This document shows positions 1 through 6,593 of a stretch of 26,249 nt of DNA, piece after piece. The stretch comes from RUG100 sp963542695. Lineage in GTDB: Bacteria; Bacillota; Clostridia; Peptostreptococcales; Anaerovoracaceae. Made by a program: the position numbers and the translations under genes. The stretch lies in contig CAUTYX010000019.1 in the NCBI GenBank assembly GCA_963542695.1, positions 1-26,249 on the forward strand. Direction: 5' to 3'. Every line of letters begins with the position of its first letter. Within the stretch, counting starts at the first letter, position 1. The notes below the pieces were generated by a model. That model did no database searches, had not been told where the DNA came from, and saw only the letters and a list, made by a program, of their open reading frames with translations.

Positions 1-56
1 TAGCAGCCATATAAACTGCTACGCTAAAAAAGTCTAACTTTGGGGGGTCACATCAA

Positions 57-527
57 GTGACAACAGAGTCTTTAATGACGAAGATTGAAGAATCCAGTGA
101 GCTGACGACTGCCAAAATGATTTGTACAGGTCTATCTAAATTTTCTAATGAAAAAGTCAGGTTTGTAAATCGAAATGAATATCATCTAGTATACAAGGCC
201 ACGGTCAAAGCCGGATTTGACTTGGATGCGTTGAAAATCGATGTAACAGATTCTCAGGTAAATATTAAGGTACCAAAGATAAAAATTGTAGATATCAATT
301 TGGATGAGAACTCTATCAAGACTTATGACAAAAACTTTGCATTATTTAAAATGGATTGTGAGGAAGATTTAATTGAAGCGCAGAAGCAAATAAAATCAGA
401 GATCCAAAAGAAAACGGAGATGAAAGAGTTAAAGGATATGGCAAAAAAGAGCACAAAAACTTTGCTGGAAGGACTCTTTAAGGATACCATCGGGGATCGT
501 CAACTGAAGATCGAGTTTACTAAATAG
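57..527 (+). CDS. DUF4230-like protein, probably lacking its N-terminal anchor
   Basis: A 156-residue protein read from a GTG codon. The segment SELTTAK near residues 14-20, followed by a valine/isoleucine-rich beta stretch (KIDVTDSQVNIKVPKIKI, about residues 60-77) and a charged C-terminal helix rich in Lys and Glu (about 100-135), matches my recollection of the DUF4230 family, whose function is unknown. Family members usually begin with a single membrane-spanning or signal segment, and none is present here. The frame stays open upstream only to a TAA at 12-14. The residues it would encode between that stop and the GTG (such as KKSNFGGSHQV) look plausibly coding, so the gene may be 5'-truncated or frameshifted near the A6 or G6 runs at 26-31 and 42-47. 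The G6 run could instead act as a poor ribosome binding site for the GTG. No partner gene lies next to it. Confidence 0.6.
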   Translation: MTTESLMTKIEESSELTTAKMICTGLSKFSNEKVRFVNRNEYHLVYKATVKAGFDLDALKIDVTDSQVNIKVPKIKIVDINLDENSIKTYDKNFALFKMDCEEDLIEAQKQIKSEIQKKTEMKELKDMAKKSTKTLLEGLFKDTIGDRQLKIEFTK

Positions 528-760
528 TACGTACCAACGGCAATTTGCAATAGTGTATTTGTACTGGCGGAAAATTGCCCAATTGGAGATAGAAGCTATG
601 AACCGTTGTTTGCAGCTTTGGAAATACTGAAGGACTGCTCAGATATAAGCTATACAACTATGTAATATGGTTCGGTTTATGTTGGGGATAGTTCGTTGAA
701 ATTTCTGTTTGGAGCTTTCTGATTGGGAAGCGGAGAATTCTGTAGTAGAAGCTGTTCTAG

Positions 761-890
761 TAGGTGGCTTCCGCGGTTTTACGAATGCTAAAAATAATGC
801 GGAAAGTATCCGTATAAATTTTGAAAATAATAAAAGTGCGGAAAGCTTCCGTGTTTTTGTCAAAATTACAAAAAGTACGGATACGAAAAA
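761..890. repeat. Array 1 of short hairpins with a 39-bp period
   Basis: Thirteen-base imperfect palindromes of the form CGGA-N5-TCCG recur at exactly 39 bp. Complete copies are at 800-812 (CGGAAAGTATCCG) and 839-851 (CGGAAAGCTTCCG). Half copies lie in phase on each side: CTTCCG at 768-773 and CGGA at 878-881. The 26-bp spacers are similar to one another, T-rich just after each palindrome and A-rich just before the next, so each hairpin can be lengthened by A:T and G:T pairs. The array opens with GGTGGCTTCCGCGGTTTT at 763-780, a near copy of the start of array 2. Thirty-nine bases equals 13 codons, so the repeat also gives a 13-residue periodic translation on either strand. Confidence 0.85.
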
Positions 891-943
891 GCACTACAAT
901 CTGTATGTTGCTGAAAAAAAGAAGTAAATCTGGAACCGAGTGG

Positions 944-973
944 AGCAACTGGGGCGATGTGACCCCAGTTGCT
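944..973. other. Stem-loop with an 11-bp perfect stem
   Basis: AGCAACTGGGG (944-954) pairs perfectly with CCCCAGTTGCT (963-973) around an 8-base loop. Only a short broken T run (TTTCATTA) follows on the plus strand, so it is at best a weak intrinsic terminator. It sits between the two 39-bp hairpin arrays and may be part of the same element. Confidence 0.6.
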
Positions 974-998
974 TTCATTATATGCTACAAGAGAAGAT

Positions 999-1032
999 CA
1001 CTTTGCTTGGGACTCCTTCCCGGAGCAAAGTG
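999..1032. other. Second long stem-loop between the hairpin arrays
   Basis: CACTTTGCT (999-1007) pairs with AGCAAAGTG (1024-1032). Inside that, GGG (1009-1011) can pair with CCC (1019-1021), giving about 12 bp with a small bulge. No T run follows. It lies directly upstream of the second hairpin array. Its role is unknown; a structured non-coding RNA or a piece of a repeat element are both possible. Confidence 0.5.
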
Positions 1033-1049
1033 GTTCCGGTTTTAGGAAT

Positions 1050-1179
1050 CGGAGGCTTCCGCGGGTTTTTGAAAAATAGGAAAAGTTCGGAAACAATCCG
1101 CACTTTATTGATTTTTTGATAATACTGCGGAACCTTTCCGTTCTTTTTCTAAAAAATGAAAAAGCTCGGAAGGTTCGAC
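1050..1179. repeat. Array 2 of short hairpins with a 39-40-bp period
   Basis: Four palindromic units lie in a row: CGGAGGCTTCCG (1050-1061), CGGAAACAATCCG (1088-1100), CGGAACCTTTCCG (1128-1140) and the decayed CGGAAGGTTCG (1167-1177). The repeat interval is 39-40 bp. As in array 1, spacers are T-rich then A-rich. The array starts with GGAGGCTTCCGCGGGTTTT (1051-1069), which aligns in direct orientation with the start of array 1, offset 288 bp. This indicates duplication of a module of about 130 bp. Confidence 0.85.
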
Positions 1180-1294
1180 GAAGTGCCAATGAGATATCGA
1201 TGAAAAGATTGACGAAAAGCCGACTAAAAGACAAAGGGAAAATTTGTTAGCAAAACCATGGGCAGGTTGGTTTTAGGATTGCCTCTGCAAAATA

Positions 1295-2701
1295 TTATAG
1301 CAGATTAGAAAATTGAGCCTTTAGCTGCTCGATGAAAGCTTTTAGTTCTTTTTCTGAGCCCATGACTCTGGCAGAACCTTTGCGACCACCACCTTTTAAG
1401 CCACTTGCTTTTACAAGAGCATTGCAGTCAATGATGAGAGCAGAGCCATCCATGGCAGAAGAGCTGCTATGCTCGTTGCTGTTTTCTACCTGTGCGCCCA
1501 CCGCTGCGTCTGTCCTTGAATCGGTCATCGCCTGTGTACTCACCGTGGCAGCCACTGTGGTGCCTGCCGCTGTACTCGCCGTTGAGTCTGTTTTTGAACT
1601 CGATGTCGCTACAGCCGCTGTAGCGGATTCTATTGCTTCCCGGGAGAACAAGAGGAGAGTGTTGGCGTCCTTTACGTGGAGAGCGCAAAAAGGTTTAGCG
1701 ATTTTTTTGCCAATGCGAAGGCCATCGTCGATGGTAAGAGGATCGATTTTGAAGACGATTTCTTTTGACTGCCTAATTTCATCGATTTTGCTGGCCATGA
1801 CCATTTTGTTTAAGGTTTCCAGGCGTTGGTGCAAGGAAGCTTCCTTCTGTTCTCTTGCTTGGAGTTTTTCGGGAAGTTCCGGAATTCCTGAAGAATAACG
1901 ATTTCCTATGGATGTTATGATTTCATGTTCCAGGTCATAGTTTTCCATGGCACGTTTGCCGGCTTCAAAATAGACGCGGTACATGTCCTTGTTTTTTTCC
2001 ACCTTATAGACTTTTATTAGACCTACCTGGGCGGAGGTGGAGGGATGGGTACCGCAACAGGCAACACAGTCTACCGGGTTTTCCTTATCACCTACAAGAA
2101 CAACGGAAATATCTTCATCAAAGACCAGTTCTTTTCGAAGTGGCATGGATTCGGCTTGGCTTCGTTCTGTAAAATAGGAAACAGAGACAGGAGCGTTTTG
2201 CCAAATACCTTTGTTGGCAAGGGCTTCGGCCTGCAATGCCATGTCCATAGTCAAGACAGGGGAGTCGGAATTTTTCTGAGAGTCCTCTGATTCCGGGATT
2301 GGTAGGAGGATGTCGATGGTCATGCTGTCTTCCCCCATATGAAAGCCTTTGTTTTGGCCGCCGAAAAGCCGGTAGAAAGCACCGGAGAGAATATGCTCTC
2401 CCAGGTGGCGCTGCATATTGTCGAAACGATGATCCCAATCTAAGATGCAGTGGACCTGTTGACCAACCATAGGAACTTGCTTGCTTTGTATTTGATGGTA
2501 GATTCGGTCATCTTCTTCTCTGACATCCAGTACTTGCTTGCTGTCAATGGTGCCACGGTCACAGCTTTGCCCGCCGCCTGTCGGGAAGAAAATAGTTTGT
2601 GATAATTCGATATCAAATATTTCATCAGAAACCTTGGAAACACTAAGAATTTCCGCATCACAGCCGGTCAAATATACGTCTTTTTGATAAAGTTTAATCA
2701 T
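1295..2701 (-). CDS. Alanyl-tRNA editing (AlaX-L-like) DHHA1 protein
   Basis: A 468-residue protein related to the editing half of alanyl-tRNA synthetase. Such proteins deacylate mischarged Ser- or Gly-tRNA(Ala) in the cytoplasm. Visible motifs are FFPTGGGQ (residues 38-45), the zinc-site HxxxH at H99/H103 (RHLGEH) and CxxxH at C215/H219 (CCGTHP), followed by a helical linker (about 255-310). The C-terminal DHHA1 part carries the glycine-rich GLKGGGRKGSARVMGS (434-449). There is no aminoacylation domain, so it is a free-standing long AlaX type. Odd: residues about 356-418 are almost only Ala, Ser, Thr, Val and Asp, an insert inside the DHHA1 domain. The start is supported by GGGAAGG a few bases upstream on the minus strand. 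It is transcribed divergently from the AraC-type gene. Family assignment is firm; the exact tRNA substrate is inferred. Confidence 0.9.
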   Translation of the reverse strand: MIKLYQKDVYLTGCDAEILSVSKVSDEIFDIELSQTIFFPTGGGQSCDRGTIDSKQVLDVREEDDRIYHQIQSKQVPMVGQQVHCILDWDHRFDNMQRHLGEHILSGAFYRLFGGQNKGFHMGEDSMTIDILLPIPESEDSQKNSDSPVLTMDMALQAEALANKGIWQNAPVSVSYFTERSQAESMPLRKELVFDEDISVVLVGDKENPVDCVACCGTHPSTSAQVGLIKVYKVEKNKDMYRVYFEAGKRAMENYDLEHEIITSIGNRYSSGIPELPEKLQAREQKEASLHQRLETLNKMVMASKIDEIRQSKEIVFKIDPLTIDDGLRIGKKIAKPFCALHVKDANTLLLFSREAIESATAAVATSSSKTDSTASTAAGTTVAATVSTQAMTDSRTDAAVGAQVENSNEHSSSSAMDGSALIIDCNALVKASGLKGGGRKGSARVMGSEKELKAFIEQLKAQFSNLL

Positions 2702-2758
2702 ACCTTCCCTACCTTTTGAAACAAATTGGAAACATTTTTTATATTACGCAAATAAGTA

Positions 2759-2787
2759 TAACACAAATTTGTTTTCTGTATTATAAT
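2759..2787 (+). promoter_or_regulatory. Possible promoter for the AraC-type gene
   Basis: A perfect TATAAT (2782-2787) stands about 55 bp before the regulator start in the 140-bp divergent intergenic region. No good -35 hexamer lies at the right distance (TAACAC at 2759-2764 with a 17-bp spacer is the nearest), so it would depend on an activator or be weak. The same AT-rich region must also hold the promoter of the minus-strand editing gene, which I could not place. Confidence 0.3.
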
Positions 2788-2841
2788 GAACATATGTACA
2801 AAGTTGCTTATTGGTTTGTGAGACCGTAGAATGGTGACAAT

Positions 2842-4380
2842 ATGTTGAAAGAACGAGTTCATTACAAGAAGGAGCTGCCCATAGATTTATTGGTAGCAGA
2901 TATTGAAGAGTATCCCATTCATTTTCACGAAGATTGTGAAGTGGTATATGTTTTAAAAGGAAACATTGAACTGCGGGATGGATACTATAACTATACCCTT
3001 GGACCGGGGGATATTTTTATTGTTAATGATGGAGAAATGCACGGAATTAAACGTATTGGAAATGAACCTAATATGGTGATGATGCTGCACCTTAGTTTTG
3101 CGTATTTCCAGAACTATTATCCCAACCTGAAAAACAGCTTCTTTGACACAGAATTTGTCGATAGTGAAGAAAGCTTGACGGTTTTAAAGTCCATTTTAAG
3201 CAAGATTATTACTGAAATGCTGCAGAAGGGATATGGATATGAACACAAAATCATTGAAGTAACCCATAACTTGATTTCCTATTTGCAGGCGGATTTCCAA
3301 AGCTATATGGTAGATGAGGGCAATGCCGAAGGTGGTCGCCAGAGCCGGCGAAATAAGATTATGGCCGGGCGATTGTCCAGAATTACAAAATACATGTATG
3401 AAAATTATCACCGCAAGCTGACACTAAATGAAATCGGCGAAAAGGAACACCTGAGCATTTACTACTTGTCTCATGTTATTAAAAATGCCACCGGTCTCAG
3501 CTTCCAGGATCTTCTTAGTTTTATTCGTGTAGAAGAGTCGGAAAAATTATTGCTCTCCACCAAGAAGAAAATCGGAACCATTGCTTCTGAGACAGGGTTT
3601 TCGGCGGTACGGTATTACATCAAGCATTTTGAAAAGTGGTACCATATGCATCCCTTGGAGTATCGGGAAAAGTATACGGGGCGGATTATGGATAACGAGA
3701 GCACGGCAGAAATGCGTCGTTGTTCTCCCCAGGAAATTGAAGAGATTCTCCATGCCCAGCGGCGGGCTGACGGGCAGGAAGACGACCTGAAAAAGTATAG
3801 TGCACCGCTGATTGTAGATATTGATTTGGAAGGGGAGTTTGAAGCTTCCAATGATGGCGGAAGCCAGCTGACACAGCTGATTTCAAAACCGTTGCTAAAG
3901 CCGGTTGCAGGTCCCTTTTCTACAATTCTTTCCCTAGAGGAGCAGCCTATTGCAGCCGGAGATAATTATATTATTACTACCTTGTCCAAGTACAAAAAAC
4001 AAGTGGATTCCTTGTCAGTGCTGGCCTACAACGTAGATAACGAACTACGGGAAAACTTAATGGCAGCAGATAACATACAGCAGGTGGTTGATTACATTGC
4101 CGACTACGGCATTGAACAGGAGTTTCTCCTGCGATGCATTGGACTAACAGGCAAGTTCCGGGTATCTAGATATTTTTTATCTAAGGAAAACTGCTTGATG
4201 ACGTATCAGAGAATTAAAGAAAAGAACGTCTCCGTGGGGCAACGACAGCAAGTGATGCAAAAGTGGATGTCCTTGCCCACTGTTAGCTTTGAAGAATTCA
4301 CATCTGCCGACACCTTATCTCTACGGACGAAAATGGACGGGTTTAGTGCGGAACTGATTCTTATTGATAGAATTGAGTAA
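2842..4380 (+). CDS. AraC-family regulator with a GH39-like remnant C-terminus
   Basis: A 512-residue protein. An N-terminal cupin-like sensor domain (about 22-75) includes IHFHEDCEVVYVLKG and a GPGDIFIVNDGEMHGI strand-turn. The AraC double helix-turn-helix (about 178-280) includes TLNEIGEKEHLSIYYLSHVI and IGTIASETGFSAVRYYIKHF. The C-terminal 230 residues are not a usual part of AraC regulators. Segments such as KPLLKPVAGPF, AAGDNYIITTLSKY, LRCIGLTGKFRVSRYFLSK and FSAELILIDRIE resemble, from memory, the end of AraC proteins fused to a GH39 beta-xylosidase-like module, but the roughly 300-residue barrel is missing. It is therefore unlikely to be a hydrolase and is probably a sugar-responsive or similarly ligand-responsive transcription factor. 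Its target is unknown; the gene 15 bp downstream is the first candidate. ATG 2842 has only a weak ribosome site (GGTGA). Confidence 0.85.
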   Translation: MLKERVHYKKELPIDLLVADIEEYPIHFHEDCEVVYVLKGNIELRDGYYNYTLGPGDIFIVNDGEMHGIKRIGNEPNMVMMLHLSFAYFQNYYPNLKNSFFDTEFVDSEESLTVLKSILSKIITEMLQKGYGYEHKIIEVTHNLISYLQADFQSYMVDEGNAEGGRQSRRNKIMAGRLSRITKYMYENYHRKLTLNEIGEKEHLSIYYLSHVIKNATGLSFQDLLSFIRVEESEKLLLSTKKKIGTIASETGFSAVRYYIKHFEKWYHMHPLEYREKYTGRIMDNESTAEMRRCSPQEIEEILHAQRRADGQEDDLKKYSAPLIVDIDLEGEFEASNDGGSQLTQLISKPLLKPVAGPFSTILSLEEQPIAAGDNYIITTLSKYKKQVDSLSVLAYNVDNELRENLMAADNIQQVVDYIADYGIEQEFLLRCIGLTGKFRVSRYFLSKENCLMTYQRIKEKNVSVGQRQQVMQKWMSLPTVSFEEFTSADTLSLRTKMDGFSAELILIDRIE

Positions 4381-4395
4381 AGGGTTTCATCGATT

Positions 4396-5559
4396 ATGGT
4401 GCAATTAAAATTACTGAAGGGAGGGGTTCTGCCTCGGGAAAAATGCCCGCGAACCTTTCTCAGTGCCTTCGTTTCCAATACACGGTTAATGGGTGTTATT
4501 GGCGTGTATGTACATTGGAATGTGTTGGAGTGTGCAGAAACAGAAGATCTGCATCAATTCTTTTATTTGGATCACGAAGAAAGTGGTCTGGAGTCATACG
4601 TAAGCATCTTCTCAGATGACAAAGAGCAAGTAGCCGAAGCCTATCACTCTATGATTTGTTGTCTTGGTGGTGAGAGTATTCCTCTGTCCAGGGAAGAAGT
4701 AAGCTGGTTACTGAAAGAATATGTAGAAATAAATAAAGTCAACGGACTTCCTTTGCCGGGGAATCAAGAAGAATATAAAGAGCTGCTGGAGATGGAAAGC
4801 TCTCCTACCCCGGAGCAGGCAAAGGAACTAATGGAGAAACAGTGTCCTCCATTGGAGTCGGAGTACCAGTTGATCAATTACTTTTTAATGCGCTGTCTCG
4901 GACGAGATTTTGGTGCGGCAGAGTTTTTAACCAATGGAAAAGTGAATCCTGATATATTTGGTGTGACCCAAGCAGCGGCTCTTTGTCGTAATGAAATTTA
5001 TGAAGAAAAAGGACGTTACATTTGTCAATCCTTAGTAGAAACAGGCAATAAATATCACATTTACGTAACAGAAGTTATGGTAAATAAGATGCAAGTAACA
5101 GGGATTTCTCTTTCCTCCGGTTTTGATATTTCTCCACAGGAAGCGGCTATGCAGCTGGCCAGACCGGAGTTTGTCAGCGTCTATGACTTGCTGTCAGAAG
5201 AAGCCATTGATATGGATATTCGCCAAGATATGCCCTATAGCACCATTGTATCGGCCTATGAGAACGGTCGATTGTATATGATTTTTAACAACACCAACGA
5301 GCATGTTGACCAAAAAATCTTTCAACTAAACGGGGATGTCTTTGGAATTTCTTTTATCAGCAATGGGGGACAGTTAATTGCGGCAGCCTATTCTCTGGAT
5401 GCTATTGAAAAACTGGAACAGGAACTGCGTTTCAGTAAAGTGGGCGCCTATATTCTGCCGGTGGCAAAGTTCGAATTTAAAGAACCTATTCTCTATGATT
5501 TCATCCAAAGTGATTACGACGATTTTAGTGAGTTTCTGGATGACCTTCAAGGGGAATAA
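4396..5559 (+). CDS. Conserved-looking hypothetical protein, 387 residues
   Basis: I do not recognise this protein. It is soluble-looking and acidic, with no signal peptide or clear membrane segment. Its middle contains a helical, acidic stretch (about 100-160) and the motif YFLMRCLGRDFGAAEFL. The C-terminal half is a mixed alpha/beta region (GRLYMIFNNTNEHVDQKIF, then FGISFISNGG) ending in a very acidic tail (DYDDFSEFLDDLQGE). Cysteines are present but not spaced as an obvious metal site. It starts 15 bp after the AraC-type regulator, with AAAGGG (4380-4385) as the likely ribosome site, and is followed 32 bp later by the glutaredoxin-like gene. Co-transcription with the regulator is likely, so it may be part of the same response. 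The reading frame is long, well formed and uses codons like its neighbours, so it is a real gene. Confidence 0.8.
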   Translation: MVQLKLLKGGVLPREKCPRTFLSAFVSNTRLMGVIGVYVHWNVLECAETEDLHQFFYLDHEESGLESYVSIFSDDKEQVAEAYHSMICCLGGESIPLSREEVSWLLKEYVEINKVNGLPLPGNQEEYKELLEMESSPTPEQAKELMEKQCPPLESEYQLINYFLMRCLGRDFGAAEFLTNGKVNPDIFGVTQAAALCRNEIYEEKGRYICQSLVETGNKYHIYVTEVMVNKMQVTGISLSSGFDISPQEAAMQLARPEFVSVYDLLSEEAIDMDIRQDMPYSTIVSAYENGRLYMIFNNTNEHVDQKIFQLNGDVFGISFISNGGQLIAAAYSLDAIEKLEQELRFSKVGAYILPVAKFEFKEPILYDFIQSDYDDFSEFLDDLQGE

Positions 5560-5591
5560 AAGAGTGGAGATGTTTTAGGAAAGGAGCCAAA

Positions 5592-5891
5592 ATGATTAAA
5601 ATATACGGAATGAGAACGTGCCCGGATTGTGCCGGCGTCAAAAAACAGGTAGCAGGAGATGACAACTATCTCTTTATTGATATTGGCGATGATATCGGCT
5701 TGCTGAAAGAATTTTTGGCTATCCGTGATCACAATCCTGTTTTTGATCAGGTGAAAATGCTGGGTAAAGTGGGAGTACCTTGTTTTATACTGGAAGACAA
5801 CTCTATTACTTTATTGCCGGAAGACGCCGGGTTGAAAACAGTAGAGCTGCCAAAAGCACCGGCTTGTGGAATCGATGGCTCAGGATGCTAA
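5592..5891 (+). CDS. Glutaredoxin-like thiol-redox protein
   Basis: A 99-residue thioredoxin-fold protein. The beta-strand MIKIYGM leads to the redox motif CPDC (C10-C13) followed by a helix. The cis-proline loop is GKVGVPCF (P63). Such proteins reduce disulfides or mixed disulfides in the cytoplasm, and a CxxC glutaredoxin is expected in organisms using small thiols or thioredoxin reductase. Three extra cysteines stand out: C64 right after the cis-proline, and C92 and C99 in the tail ACGIDGSGC. AAGGAG (5581-5586) sits 5 bp before the ATG. The gene is 32 bp after the hypothetical gene and 3 bp before the uracil-DNA glycosylase family gene, so these are likely one transcript. The physiological partner is not evident. 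Confidence 0.85.
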   Translation: MIKIYGMRTCPDCAGVKKQVAGDDNYLFIDIGDDIGLLKEFLAIRDHNPVFDQVKMLGKVGVPCFILEDNSITLLPEDAGLKTVELPKAPACGIDGSGC

Positions 5892-5894
5892 AAG

Positions 5895-6479
5895 ATGATG
5901 TTAAAAGATATTATCGGGCAGCTGTTAGAAGACCGGCGAAATGAAGCCTACACCAGCAAGGGTATTGGGCCTATTTTCCAGGTACATGAAAATGCGAGAA
6001 TATTAATAATCGGCCAAGCTCCGGGGAAAAAGACGGAAGAAGCCGGGATTCCGTTTAGTGATAAATCCGGCGATACTTTGCGAGACTGGATGGGAGTTAC
6101 AAAAGAAGAGTTTTATGCACCGGAAATAGCCATTTTACCTATGGATTTTTACTATCCGGGAAAAGGTAAATCAGGCGATTTACCGCCTCGATCCTTTATT
6201 GCTGCAGAATACCATAAAAAAATGCTGTCCCTGATGCCTCATATTTCGTTGACGGTTTTAATGGGAAGCTATGCCACAAAACAGTATCTTGGGAAAACCA
6301 TGAAGAAAAACCTAACGGAAACAGTAAAGGCGTATGATGAATATTTACCTAGATACTTTCCTATTGTTCACTCCAGTCCGTTGAATTTTCGGTGGCAAGG
6401 GAAGAATCCTTGGTTTAAAGAGGACGTGGTGCCTGCTTTTCGCAGTAGAGTTCAAGGGATTTTAAAGGAAAAACTGTGA
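5895..6479 (+). CDS. Uracil-DNA glycosylase family protein
   Basis: A 194-residue protein of the uracil-DNA glycosylase superfamily, the small single-domain group often annotated simply as UDG family protein. The water-activating loop motif is GQAPG (40-44), followed by GIPFSDKSGDTLRDWMGV, a DFYYPGKGKSGDLPPR segment (84-99), the strand LTVLMGSYA (119-127) and the DNA-intercalation-loop motif HSSPLNFRWQGKNPWF (159-174). It probably acts on damaged or deaminated bases, but whether this subgroup really excises uracil is not settled to my knowledge. No four-cysteine iron-sulfur pattern typical of family 4 enzymes is present. Starts 3 bp after the glutaredoxin-like gene. The ribosome site is weak, suggesting coupled translation. 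Confidence 0.85.
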   Translation: MMLKDIIGQLLEDRRNEAYTSKGIGPIFQVHENARILIIGQAPGKKTEEAGIPFSDKSGDTLRDWMGVTKEEFYAPEIAILPMDFYYPGKGKSGDLPPRSFIAAEYHKKMLSLMPHISLTVLMGSYATKQYLGKTMKKNLTETVKAYDEYLPRYFPIVHSSPLNFRWQGKNPWFKEDVVPAFRSRVQGILKEKL

Positions 6480-6529
6480 CTCTGTTGATTCCATTATCAA
6501 GTTAGAATTGGTGCGTTGCCGGACTGGAA

Positions 6530-6558
6530 ATGTCATCATGATGCGACATGGTTTTTTC
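6530..6558 (+). terminator. Possible intrinsic terminator after the UDG-family gene
   Basis: ATGTC (6530-6534) can pair with GACAT (6545-6549) just before a T6 run (6552-6557). The stem is short, so this is tentative. The T run merges directly into the -35 box of the valS promoter. Confidence 0.35.
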
Positions 6559-6587
6559 TTGACAAGCCTTTGAAAAATCAATAGAAT
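6559..6587 (+). promoter_or_regulatory. Sigma-A-type promoter of the valS T-box transcript
   Basis: A perfect -35 TTGACA (6559-6564), a 17-bp spacer and -10 TAGAAT (6582-6587). Transcription should start near 6594, a few bases before T-box stem I, which fits a leader of about 370 nt. Confidence 0.85.
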
Positions 6588-6593
6588 ATACCA

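Larger units (their letters stand above)
528..1294. other. 767-bp stretch without a credible gene; repeats and stem-loops
   Basis: No reading frame here has both a good start and a ribosome binding site. It holds, in order: an imperfect inverted repeat at 534-586 (core GGCAATTT/AAATTGCC, no T run after it); a 46-codon stretch in frame with the preceding gene (528-665) that reads like protein but has no start; a first array of short hairpins (761-890); two longer stem-loops (944-973 and 999-1032); and a second hairpin array (1050-1179). From 1180 to 1294, beyond the 3' end of the minus-strand editing gene, I see only AT-rich sequence with no convincing terminator. Confidence 0.7.

Noticed and set aside
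709..927. 72-codon open frame across hairpin array 1
   Set aside because: It needs a TTG start with no ribosome site, its periodic sequence follows from the 39-bp repeats, and both minus-strand frames are just as open there.
761..1179. CRISPR array
   Set aside because: The repeated part is only 13 bp and imperfect, spacers resemble each other and are AT-rich, there are few units, and no cas genes are present.
1240..1294. Intrinsic terminator for the minus-strand editing gene
   Set aside because: Only a broken stem (GCAG/CTGC with a GG/CC core) can be drawn and the T run is short; not convincing.
1332..1898. 188-codon plus-strand open frame opposite the editing-protein gene
   Set aside because: It is the shadow of the GC-biased low-complexity region and DHHA1 domain; the minus-strand gene has clear family motifs.
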